Part shown: positions 18,094 through 26,778 of the stretch, one piece after another
Position numbering within the stretch: position 1 is the stretch's first letter
Layout of the letters: every line of letters starts with the position of its first letter
Source of the DNA: Triparma columacea
Lineage: Eukaryota > Sar > Bolidophyceae > Parmales > Triparmaceae
Direction: 5' to 3'
Length of the DNA stretch: 26,778 nucleotides
Assembly: GCA_030267965.1 (NCBI GenBank)
Contig: BRYA01001171.1
Location: 1-26,778, forward strand
Notes under the pieces: model-generated
Database searches by the model: none
What the model saw: only the letters and a program-made list of their open reading frames with translations
What the model was told of the DNA's origin: nothing
Program-made: the position numbers and the translations under genes

Positions 18094-20901
18094 TTATCTC
18101 TTGTTGTGGGTTCCGTTCCTTTTCTTTCCCGTGTTCATCCACTTGACCAGGTGGACCGTCTTCCTCTGATCTCCCTCGCCGCTCATTCCCTCGAAGCGCC
18201 TCTTACTCAACATGTCCTTCTTCGTCGCTACCTTCTTCATGGCGTCGTCCTTGAGCCCCTGCTGGCTGGGTTCTCGCACCTTGGAGTGGCTCCTCGCTAT
18301 CGATACACTCCTCCTCTCCTTCGACTTCTCCTCCCTCTTGTGCCTCTTGAGTTCCTTGTTGCTCATACCACTCGTATCCACGGGCTCAACGTCCATGCCA
18401 TCCTCGTCAGCGTCCTTCCTTGACCTTTTCCTTCCCCTCTCCCTCCCCCTCTCAACGATCCCGTCAGCCTCAACCCCAAGGCTCTCCAAAGTCTTCTTTA
18501 CATTATTCTTGTCGAGCATGGCGTTGTCGTGCTTGTCTTTCTTCCTCCCCCTCACACTCCTGGGCATCACAGCCGTGTTCTTCCTATTGTCCTGCTTCTT
18601 CTGCCTGAGGATGGCCTTCTTCTCCCTGATGGCCTTGACCGCGGCCTCCTCGTCACTGTCCAGGTCGCTCTCCTCTTCCTCCCCCATCCCCGCGGCCTCC
18701 TTCTCCGCGATCCTCGCGTCCTCCTCCTCCTCAAGCGCCGCCAGCTTAAGTTCAATGTCAGGGTCCACAAAGTCGGCGATGTTCTTGCCGTCCATGATCT
18801 CGGGGATGACGTCGAACTTGTAGTCGTCGTTATTGAGGAGGTAGTTCTTCCTGTAGTCCATCGAGTACACGCCGGGTCCGCCCATCTCCCACATGATGTC
18901 CCTCTCTGTCTTCCTCCTCTCCATGTTGACGTCCCCGTTGACGTCGTCCGTGGTGACCGCGTACCCTCCCCTCCCCATCTTGGGCTTGTGGTCCTGCGAA
19001 TGCGAGGGGGGCCGGGGGGGGGGGGGGGGGTTAATGGATAATTCGCAATGCTGCTTTGCTATGTCTTGCCCTTCGCTCACGGAGGATAATTCGCAATGCT
19101 GCTTTGCTATGTCTTGCCCTTCGCTTACGGAGGATAATTCGCAATGCTGCTTTGCTATGTCTTGCCCTTCGCTCACCTTGCTACCGATCTCCCCCCTGGC
19201 CTTTGCCTCCCTTACGCTATCTGGGATGAAAGCCTCCCTGACCTCTCCGTCCCTCGCCTGCGGCTGGAAGACCTGTAGCCTGTTCATCACGTCGTTAACC
19301 TTCTTCCCCACCACCCTCTGGTCCACGCGGGCCTGGAGGAGCTTGTCGCAAGCGCGGGACTTGACGTCCATGACGCCTTCCTCGGTCACGTTGGACATGG
19401 TCATGAGCTCGCAGTTGCTGCTCTTGCCGAGCTCCTCGACCATTGCCTTCTTCTCAGGGTCGAGGGTCTCGAAGGGCTGCTGGTCAACTTTGTTGACAAC
19501 AATCACGAGCTGCTTGTTGGCAAAGAGGGGCTTGATGGACTTGAAGAGCCCGACCTGCTGGGCGACGGTGAAACCGCACTGTGAAAAGTAAGGGAGGGGG
19601 GGGCGGATTAGTGGATAAACCAAGAGGGAGGAGCGAAGCGACGACCGAACGGGGTTGGTTGTAACAGAGCGAGGCGAAGCTCAGGAGCTCTAAGGGTCAA
19701 TGCCGCGCCTCCTCCCTCCTTATCGCCGGAATTTTTGCGGTTGGCTTGTTCGTACGCATATTAGGGTTATCTTATCTTATCTTACCTGCTCAGAGATGTC
19801 AATGAAGTACAGGACGGCGCACTGAAGGTGAGCGAGAGCGGTGACCGACTGCATCTCGATGGTGTTCCTCTGCTCGAGTGGGTGGTCAAGAATCCCCGGA
19901 GTATCAATGACCTGCCACCTGAGGTACCTGTGGTCCATGTGCCCCACAAAGAGGGACTTGGTAGTGAACGCGTAAGGCTGGACGTCGACGTTGGCGCGGG
20001 TCACCTTGTTCATAAAAGAGGACTTTCCGACGTTGGGGTACCCAGTGACCAGGAGGGTGCGAGTGTGGGGGTCGAGGGCGGGGAGGCGGGAGAGGTGCTT
20101 CCTGACCTCCTCGAGGTAGGCAAAGGCGGCCTTCTGGCGCTTGATGATGGTGCACATGCGGCCAAGGGCAGCGCGCTTGAGCTGCTTGCAGCGGTAGAGC
20201 GAGTCACCGTACTTGAGAAGGCGGATGTAGTCGCGGGCGAGGGAATCAATGAGACCCTTGGCAGTGTTGATCTGGCCAAGGGCCAGCTTGTAGTGGTCGC
20301 GATCGTAAAGGATGTTCATAAGGTCGGCGTAAAAGGGATGAATGTCGTTGAGGCGGGGGAAATCCTCGACGATTCCGCCTAGGCGCTCCTGGATGGTCTG
20401 CTGGGTGAACTTGACCTGCAGTGGAGAGGTTGGGATGCAGAGGCGAGGATTGGGATATGGATGGGAATGGGAATTGGTTAGGTGAGAGATCATTTGAGTA
20501 CTAAGACCAATTGCGCTACTCATTTATATCATTATCCAACAATAACTTACCTTCCTCATGTAAAACGAACGAATCCTTGAGATTTTATAACCAGGATGAA
20601 CGACAGTAGGAGTCTTCCTCTGTGTCCTAGTCAACACAATATCTACCATATCCCCAGCAGTGGGCACTGCTGCAATCTTCTTGAAGTTATAGACAACCTA
20701 ATGATAGGAGTAGGGAGCGAAAAACAGTCAATGGGTAAGATAATGGAACATAGAAGAAAATACCAGGAAAGGGCGAGAGGGGTGGTGGAGAGAAATATTC
20801 AGATACAGATAGAATTGGAGACAAAGGTGTTGAAAATATTGATAATATATACACTTTATGAGGAACGAGTTGATAAAAATTACGCAAAAAGGGCGTACCA
20901 T
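18094..20901 (-). CDS. NOG1: Nucleolar GTP-binding protein 1 (NOG1), 693 aa
   Basis: An Obg-like GTPase that works in nucleolar 60S ribosomal subunit maturation. Five coding exons, phase 0 throughout: 20901-20899 (the ATG alone), 20697-20551, 20415-19786, 19578-19177, 18993-18094. The N-terminus [12 protein letters not shown], the segment [20 protein letters not shown] and the run [19 protein letters not shown] are NOG1 signatures. GTP-binding motifs: G1 GYPNVGKS (residues 175-182), G3 DTPG (221-224), G4 NKVD (289-292). The C-terminal half is charged and nucleolar-like, with [20 protein letters not shown] and a basic tail. Length is close to yeast and human NOG1 (about 635-650). The last intron (18994-19176) has no stop in frame, so retention would add 61 residues. 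Confidence 0.93.
19035..19176 (-). repeat. Triplicated 48-bp splice-donor block in NOG1 last intron
   Basis: Three tandem 48-bp copies, nearly identical, each beginning on the coding strand with a usable donor: GTGAGCGAAGG at 19176, GTAAGCGAAGG at 19128, GTGAGCGAAGG at 19080. All three donors are in phase 0, so using the second or third would add 16 or 32 residues (unit [16 protein letters not shown]). The rest of the intron is a poly-C tract and the acceptor CGCAG at 18994. Confidence 0.85.
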
Positions 20902-21092
20902 GATTTATTTATGGCAAAAGGTAGTGAAGCTTGGTTGGTGGGCTTGGTGGGTCGAATTTGGGTCCGGACGGATTGGGCTGGGCCCAGCAAAAGTTTTCAG
21001 ACAGGCAATCTTACAGGCACAGGCAAATAGGCACTCCATAGGCACCCGTTGGACCAATCAGATCGCCGGATTTGCGGATATATAGCCAACGA
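20902..21092. promoter_or_regulatory. Bidirectional promoter between NOG1 and the peroxidase gene
   Basis: Only 191 bp separate the two divergent start codons. An ATTGG (CCAAT on the minus strand) at 20972-20976 is about 70 bp upstream of the NOG1 ATG, and a CCAAT at 21054-21058 is about 35 bp upstream of the peroxidase ATG. Between them are repeated CAGGCA/TAGGCA hexamers (20999-21045). CCAAT boxes bind NF-Y in eukaryotes; actual use here is inference. Confidence 0.4.
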
Positions 21093-23943
21093 ATGATTTG
21101 CTACATTTCCGCCGTACTATTGCTCCTTCTCACGCTCCTACTCACGGCTTCTTCGTCTGTTGTCTACACACATAGCACACAGGGCAACAGCTTCGACATA
21201 GGTGACTGCGCAGGTTCCTTTAAAGGCCCAGAGACTGGCACTCCTCAGGTGAGAAATTTGCTAAGTGCAAGTGAAGTAGTGCCACTCAAAAAGCAACTTC
21301 GCCTCCCTGACCCAGTTCGCTCGTCGCAGCAAATAGAATGTCAGGTGAACGAGAGAATCCTTGACCCCTGGCAAGAGGTTATTGATGGCGCCCTTCTCCA
21401 CGAATCCAACACTGGACGCACGACCGAGCTTATGTGCAGGCACCAGCGCGGTATTTGCAAAGCTGTGAGAGCTTACCAGACTGATAACTCTCCGGCCTGC
21501 GATGAGCATTACGGAAACTGCCAGTCCGCCCTTAAGCACTTACAAAAAATGATGTTCGATGGGGGAGACGTATCCTCTGTCTGCAACAACTTTGCACTTA
21601 AGAGCGTAAGGGCATTTTTCCACGACTACATGTCAACTGAGATTGAAGGCAGCCTACTGTTTGAAAATGATATTGAGATGAATATCGGGCTATGTAGGTA
21701 CACACAGTACGTAAACCTGCTCGCGGACCAAACGGGGTGTGATGCAGGGTCTATTATCGCAATGTCCGGAGAACTCGGATTCCTGGCTTGCGGGGTAGAA
21801 CTATGGAAACTTGATAGCGACGTCAAGCCGGGGGTTACTTTAAATCGGGGATTTGCATGCAAAGATAATGTGAACGGCAACTTGAGTGAGGAGGCGACGA
21901 AGGAGAGGAAGGAACAGTTCCACGACGTTCTTGTGTCAGCAAACAGCACGGCAATGGAAACGTTTTGGTACACTATCAACAAACACTCCCACTGCCCAAA
22001 ATCTGGCCCTTGCACCGACGGCGAAGCCGAGTACGCTGGCGAGGCGACTGCAGCAGCTCATTCAATCGGGAGAGTTACTTGCCCAGTGACATCACACCAC
22101 GCACCTCACACGCCGGACCCCACCATTCGAACGGGTTACTTCCACAAGCCAAGAGACGCAGAGGGTGGGACTCCAGAAGAGAAGTTCAGAGAGGGCGTGC
22201 AGAAAATCAGAGACACGCAGTGTGCGGACGATGATAGTGAGAGCAAACCGACGGGGGGAGTCAGGAAGAGCACCGATAAATGGCCTCTTCTTGACGAAGA
22301 AACAAATTTAAATGATGCCGGGGGGCTCTGTGGGATGCCAACGCAGTTCCTCAACACGATGAGGGTGGGCGGTCTACACAGAATTCCCCGGTTCATGAGC
22401 ATCACCGAACACCAGACTGCAACCGGGGAGAGAATCGGATACAGCGAACACCAAACTTGCGACAAAACAATGCAGGTAAAGAGAACAAAGAATCGAGGAT
22501 GGACGCCAGCTTCTCCACACAACCCCTAACCACCTTGGGCCATCACTGCTCTCCTCCCGCAGATGTACATCCCGTACGAGATCTTGTACACGTTGCCGGA
22601 CACACCGGTTCCGAGTTCCCCTGGTCTTGACGACTTTCTCGCAATTGCATTCGATGGGGTAGGGACGATCGACTCGGCGTGGGACAGCTGCACATTCGGT
22701 TGCAATATCCCGCTCATGGAGGGACGACAATGTGGAGGCGAAGGGCTCGACACGTGGACTTTCTTGAAGCAGGGGGAGACGCACTCACCTACACCGGTTC
22801 CAGAAGGGGGCGAGGAAACGGACCCGGAAGGAACGACTGCGTCACCCACTGACTCGCCAACGAGCTTTGATCGAATTGTTATTGTTACCGTGGATGATAC
22901 TGGCACCAAGTTCTTGTTGGATGGGAAGGAGGGTGACTTCATGGTGAAGAAAGGGGAGAAGATTCTATTTGATGCTACAGACGTCTCTGTGAGGGCCGGT
23001 TACCACCAATTCAGAGTGCGACAAACGGGGAAATACGCCTCTCCGGGAGGAGTTGTACGTACAGGTGATCAGACTAAAGGAGAGACATTAGAGTGGGTGG
23101 TTGGGGCAGGAGTGGAAAGCGGCTCAACAGGTGAGCTGAGCTGAGAAAGGCCGGAGGAGGGACGAAGCAAGTTGCACAATTCTAACTCCCTTTGTTCGTC
23201 GCTTCGCTCCTTCCCACTTAGAATTCATCTGTAGGAACCACGCCGGAATGGGTGCCTTATTTGAGGTCGAGGACGTTTTAAGACCAGCAACAGAGGGACC
23301 GACAGCAGCACCAAGTCAGTCATCAAGTAATGAGCACTCAGTTGAAGATCCCGATCTCCACCATCAGGGATACAAGAGCCACTACAACTGCTACGAGACT
23401 CCAGGCGACTACGACCGTTGTCTTCCGCTGTACATCGCAGCCGGTATCTTTATTCTGGGAATGATGGGATGCCTGCTTGCGTTTTGTCTTCGGCGTCGTG
23501 AGAGAAACAGGGAGATTGAACGGAGCAAAATGACGATGAGCGGAAGGGAAATTGAAATGGGAAGAACATCTGCATTTCAGGGCGTTAATCCGATGCAAGA
23601 TAATAAGGGGGAAGGAAAAGGGCAGGGGAGGGGAAGAAGAACGTCGTCCTTGTCAGTTGAAGGAGACGACGAGGAGGAGGATGGGAATCACTTCTTCGAC
23701 AGGATGATTGATGAGAAAGTCAGGGTTAAAGAGAAAACTCAAGCAAGGAAGGTCAACGAGGAGGAGGGGGCCAAGGAGGGGATCAAGAAAGGAATGAAGG
23801 AGAAACCTTTGAAACCCCCACCAACAGGAGCAAGGAAGAGGGGACCGAGTGTGTGGGAACAATTCTATGACGAAGAGTCTGGACATAACTACTACGTCAA
23901 CTCTGAAAATGGGGAGAGCTCATGGGATTTACCAACACGATAA
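21093..23943 (+). CDS. Secreted heme peroxidase-cupredoxin-TM-WW multidomain protein, 890 aa
   Basis: Three exons: 21093-22475, 22563-23130, 23222-23943, joined in phase (introns of 87 and 91 bp). The N-terminal 20 residues are a signal peptide (ISAVLLLLLTLLLTA). The plant-type heme peroxidase region shows the distal Arg173, Phe176, His177 in RAFFHD with the spacing of horseradish peroxidase, and the proximal His323 in AAHSIGRVTC. After a Pro/Thr linker (ASPTDSPTS), residues about 560-668 look like a cupredoxin: KFLLDGKEGDFMVKKGEKI, His in GYHQFRV, and the copper-loop pattern C-x2-H-x2-M (CRNHAGM, 654-660), restored only by splicing exon 2 to exon 3. A transmembrane helix lies at about 718-740, then a basic stop-transfer, and a C-terminal WW domain (861-890; W ... 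YYVN ... SSW-LP). The enzyme domains would face outside or the lumen and the WW domain the cytosol. Confidence 0.8.
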
Positions 23944-24517
23944 TAGATAGACATTCCTTTCATTTGAAACATTTTGGTCAATCACTTTTCTCCCTCTCCC
24001 CCAAAAGTTAGTTGTTTTGGGACTTCTCATTTAAGCAGTATTCTCCTCTCGTCTCCCCTCCCTATAATTAATCAAAAGACAACTATCGAGGGATTGTGCC
24101 CGAGAAACATAAGAGTAGCTTCGGGAGCACTCAAACTGTGGGCGTGGTTGCCTTAAGTCTGAAATACTAATCTCATCGGGAGAGCTGTTGTGTTGGAGAC
24201 CCTTGAAGGAGTGGGGCTACAAGACGAGTGCTGGGCAGGTAGGTTGGAGAGGAGGACCATCGGAAGATTATAGGCGCCGGTGGGGCGGAGGAGGCGTAAA
24301 TCAACAGTAACTGACCACAAAAAGACCCAAGGAGAGAGGCAGCGAACCTGATGTGTGCGTGTGTGTTGGATACTAAGAGGGGCCTAAATGCCGGCTTGAG
24401 TGATCGAGGGCAACATCTCTCTCAAAGATGGGACCAGACCGGCAGTATTCTCACTCTCACCAAACGTACGCATGCCCCTACAGATTCTAAATCCCACGAG
24501 AGTTGAGCTCACAGCAC
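23944..24517 (+). other. Intergenic stretch with no recognised feature
   Basis: 574 bp between the peroxidase gene stop and the next likely start. It is AT-moderate with scattered short open frames on both strands and no coherent coding signal, no tRNA-like fold and no long repeat that I can see. Upstream exons of the next gene could lie here. Confidence 0.5.
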
Positions 24518-26778
24518 ATGGACACGGAAAGTGAATCCCGAGGAGGGAGAGAAGAGCGTGCGAGGGAGACCCATGTACTTCAAGTTGACGCCCCGATACC
24601 CGATAACTGCCATTCAGCACCCGATCTAGGCCATGAGAGGCAAGTTACTCCGTCTTCGGCAATCGAAAGAATTCGTGGGGACGCTGGACAAGGTGAGAGA
24701 GTCGTGTCAGGGGGTTTTAGGGGTGGAAACCCTTGATATTCTAAAGGGGAAAAGGACGATATGTCGGGTCTCGCGTGGAAATCTATTCATTTTGACTAAC
24801 AAACACCATAATCGCCATTGCAGACTCTGAACATGGTCATGAGGACGCTGAACGAGGTGAGTTGTGCGTTGAGCGCCGGAAGGGAAAAATACATTTTAAT
24901 ACTCTAGGGGAGAGCAGGAGAGTCGCGGGAGGGCGCGTTGAAGCTTTGTAGTTTTTCTCACTTTTGCAACAATATTGCCCTTTGCAGTCTCTAAATCTAA
25001 GAGCTCTCACGAGGACGCTGGACAAGACCAAGGTAAGTACGATTCAGAGAGTCGTAGGGGGGGAGACCCTTGATATTCTACGCGGAATCGAGGAGCACGC
25101 GTTGAAATCTCTTCATGTTGACTAACAAACACCATAATCGCCATTACCGCAGCAGACTCTAAAAACGGCCACAAGGACGAGAGACAAGGTGAGTTGTGCG
25201 TAGAGAGCTGGAAAAGAAAAACGCATTTTAATACTGTAGGGGAGAACGGAAGAGTTGTGGGAGGTCGCGTTGAAACTTTGTAGTTTTTTCTCACCGCCTG
25301 CGTGCGGAACGCGCGGAGCTGTTTGCGGAAGGCCTGGCCCTTGGCGTCGAGCTCGATGGGCGGCGACCGCCGTGCACGCATGCGCGGGCCGGTCTGCGGC
25401 GACCGCATGGGGCACTTCTTCGGCGACCGCGTGGGTTCCGTCTGCGGCGACCGCATGGGGCGCTTCTGCGGCGACCGCATGGGTTCCGTCTCCGGTGACC
25501 TCATGGGTTCAGTCTTCGGTGACCGCCTGAAGCGCTTGATATGCTGCACAGAAATAAGGAGCACGCGTTGAAACCTCTTGATGTTGACTAACATAACAAA
25601 CACCATAATCGCCATTACCGCAGACTCTAAAAACGGCCACGAGGACGCGGGACGAGGTGAGTTGTGCGTCGAGAGCCGGAAGAGAGAGAGGACAATTTGA
25701 TACTCTAGGGGAGAGCAGAAAAGTCGCGGGAGGGCGCATTGAAACTTTGTTGTTTTTCTCACTTTTACAACAATGTTGTTCCCTTCACAGTCTCTAAAAG
25801 CTCTCACGAGGATGCTAGACAAGGTGAGTTTGCGTAGTCGTGTAGATGAAAAGTAGAGTATTTTGTTTGTTCATGGGAGGGCTGGGAATCCATTCTGAGG
25901 AGTCTCAGATTCTTGCCTTTTTTTGACCCTTTCACCAAAAATTCCCCCATAACCACCCCCAGAAATTTCTGGTCATCTTCATCTTCAGCCTGGATTTGAA
26001 AAGATCAATGACAAAATTTCCGACGATCCCTTAAACGGTGGAGTAGCGGGCGAGAACAATCTAAGCGCTATACCGCCTGCTGTCGGGTGCGCGACTCCCG
26101 GCCGCACGCCAGTCGGCCTTGCAACTGTCAGCCATGCCACTGCCGCTCAGTCCATGACATTAGATCCTGACGACACCGTCAGAAACAAAGACCCCACAGA
26201 GTCCCTCTCTAGCCCCAATCACGCCTCTTCCACTACGCAAGGACCAGTTGATATCGATTACGCAGCTCTTGGACCCAAGCAAGGCAAACTTGTGAAGCTT
26301 CTTGAGGAGAGAGGAGCCGTTGAAGGCCTCATCGACACTTCCACCGGCGACGATGTGAAAGTTTTAGGGCTCGCCGGTGTTTTTCACGACGAGTGTGACA
26401 AGATCATTGACTACATCCTTGCCGATTGTGAGCAGGGCAAGTTCCGAAGGAAGACCCTCCAGGAGTATGACGAAGAGGGAGGAGTCATTCATAGACTCGC
26501 GCATTGGCAGCACTACGGCAGCGGGAATAAGGTAGTCGAATTTCTGCTCGACGTCAAAGTTGTCTCTCCTGACAAATCGACGAACATCATGGAGTTGGCA
26601 CCCCATGATGAGGATGACCTTTCTGATGAGGCAACTGCAAAACTTGTCGAGATTCTAGCATTAACAAATACCAGGACTGTCAAACAAGGTGTCATTGAGG
26701 GGGAGCTCAGCTTCACTGACTTTGAGTTTGGACAAACTGCAGTCACCATGGTGGGAACTCTTAAGGCAGAGGAGAGAG
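24518..26778 (+). CDS. Protein with 11-residue repeats encoded by mini-exons, 3' end outside window
   Basis: I do not recognise the protein. Proposed exons: 24518-24692, 24824-24856, 24988-25032, 25156-25188, 25624-25656, 25791-25823, 25963 to the right edge, all joined in phase 1. Donors are GTGAGN or GTAAGT; acceptors are TGCAG, CGCAG, CACAG and CCCAG after pyrimidine tracts. Four mini-exons are 33 bp and one is 45 bp; they encode acidic, polar units such as DSEHGHEDAER, DSKNGHKDERQ, DSKNGHEDAGR and VSKSSHEDARQ. The last exon is long and open: a polar stretch, then a folded-looking helical region (KQGKLVKLLEERGAVEGLID, then GGVIHRLAHWQHYGSGNKVV) that faintly resembles ankyrin-type repeats. 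The start at 24518 is the first ATG in the frame; an upstream exon is possible. Phase 0 reading of the mini-exons also stays open but meets a stop in the last exon. Confidence 0.6.
25295..25543 (-). other. Antisense exon-like GC-rich insert in an intron
   Basis: 249 bp of GC-rich DNA sits inside intron 25189-25623 of the mini-exon gene, replacing the expected second-type exon. Read on the minus strand it is exactly 83 open codons, bounded by an acceptor (TTTCTGTGCAG, ending 25544) and a donor (GCG-GTGAGA, from 25294). It encodes 8-residue repeats of the form MRSPQTEP, then a non-repeat stretch (IELDAKGQAFRKQLRAFRTQ). Whether it is transcribed is unknown. Confidence 0.5.
25393..25528. repeat. 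24-bp tandem repeats in the GC-rich insert
   Basis: Units of about 24 bp with core GGCGACCGCATGGG (plus strand) repeat roughly six times with substitutions, and degenerate toward 25528. Both strands are open: 8-residue units read RSPQTEPM on the minus strand and GDRMG on the plus. Confidence 0.75.

Larger units (their letters stand above)
24693..25823 (+). repeat. Degenerate tandem exon-intron duplication array
   Basis: Two intron types alternate. Type 1 begins GTGAGTTGTGCGT and contains ATACTCTAGGGGAGAGC (24857-24987, 25657-25790, and the left part of 25189-25623). Type 2 contains ACCCTTGATATTCTA and ends in CACCATAATCGCCATT before the acceptor (24693-24823, 25033-25155, and the right part of 25189-25623). 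Exons also alternate, starting ACTCT or TCTCTAAA. This is the signature of repeated duplication of a two-exon, two-intron unit of about 330 bp. Confidence 0.82.

Noticed and set aside
18212..19591. Long plus-strand frames opposite NOG1
   Set aside because: They are antisense shadows of a clear NOG1 gene with conserved GTPase motifs.
25007..25822. 271-codon minus-strand frame across the mini-exon array
   Set aside because: The repeated introns happen to lack stops on that strand. Plus-strand splice signals and the phase join to the downstream exon are far better. Only the 83-codon insert is kept as a minus-strand candidate.
24693..25988. Phase-0 reading of the mini-exons (TLKTATRTRDK-type repeats)
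   Set aside because: It runs into a stop soon after the strong acceptor at 25962 unless a weaker acceptor at 25988 is used. Phase 1 continues through the strong acceptor and links to a long open upstream exon.

Overview
This is nuclear DNA from a eukaryote, not a prokaryote. Most genes are split by short introns (about 70-210 bp) with GT(A/G)AG donors and pyrimidine-rich AG acceptors, and reading phase is kept across the joins. Gene content (BspA-type leucine-rich repeats, proline/threonine 'SPTDSPT' linkers on membrane proteins, a BASS transporter fragment, an MBD protein, a TORTIFOLIA-type microtubule protein) suggests a unicellular alga, probably a photosynthetic stramenopile. The lineage is inference. 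All exon joins below were worked out by eye from splice signals and phase.

Left third (1-7000): a coiled-coil acidic protein (minus, runs off the left edge); a head-to-head single-exon unknown gene; a four-exon MBD-domain gene (minus, 2746-4885); a coiled-coil gene that starts on the opposite strand within the same CATG tetranucleotide (4884-5889); and a small PH-like domain gene (6045-6979).

Middle (7076-11541): a ten-exon minus-strand gene of about 1145 codons. It joins an N-terminal C2 domain to a TOG/HEAT region and a C-terminal TORTIFOLIA1/SPIRAL2-like domain. Next is 1.25 kb with no convincing gene, then a gene with eight near-identical 96-bp C2H2-like zinc-finger repeats (12795-14941). 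That gene is interrupted by a 62-N gap and probably by homopolymer frameshifts near its end. A frameshifted, N-terminally missing BASS transporter remnant and a BspA-type LRR gene follow on the minus strand.

Right third: a mucin-like single-pass membrane protein (17275-17964); NOG1, the 60S ribosome-assembly GTPase (minus, 18094-20901), whose last intron carries a triplicated 48-bp splice-donor block; and, divergent from it, a secreted or membrane protein with a plant-type heme peroxidase, a cupredoxin, a transmembrane helix and a WW domain (21093-23943). The window ends in a gene (24518 onward) with an array of 33-bp phase-1 mini-exons, each encoding one 11-residue repeat. One of its introns holds an antisense exon-like GC-rich insert.

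The genes do not form a pathway. The strongest leads are the two domain architectures (C2-TOG-TORTIFOLIA and peroxidase-cupredoxin-TM-WW), the mini-exon array, the triplicated donor in NOG1, and a sequence motif shared by several unrelated introns that may mark introner-like elements.
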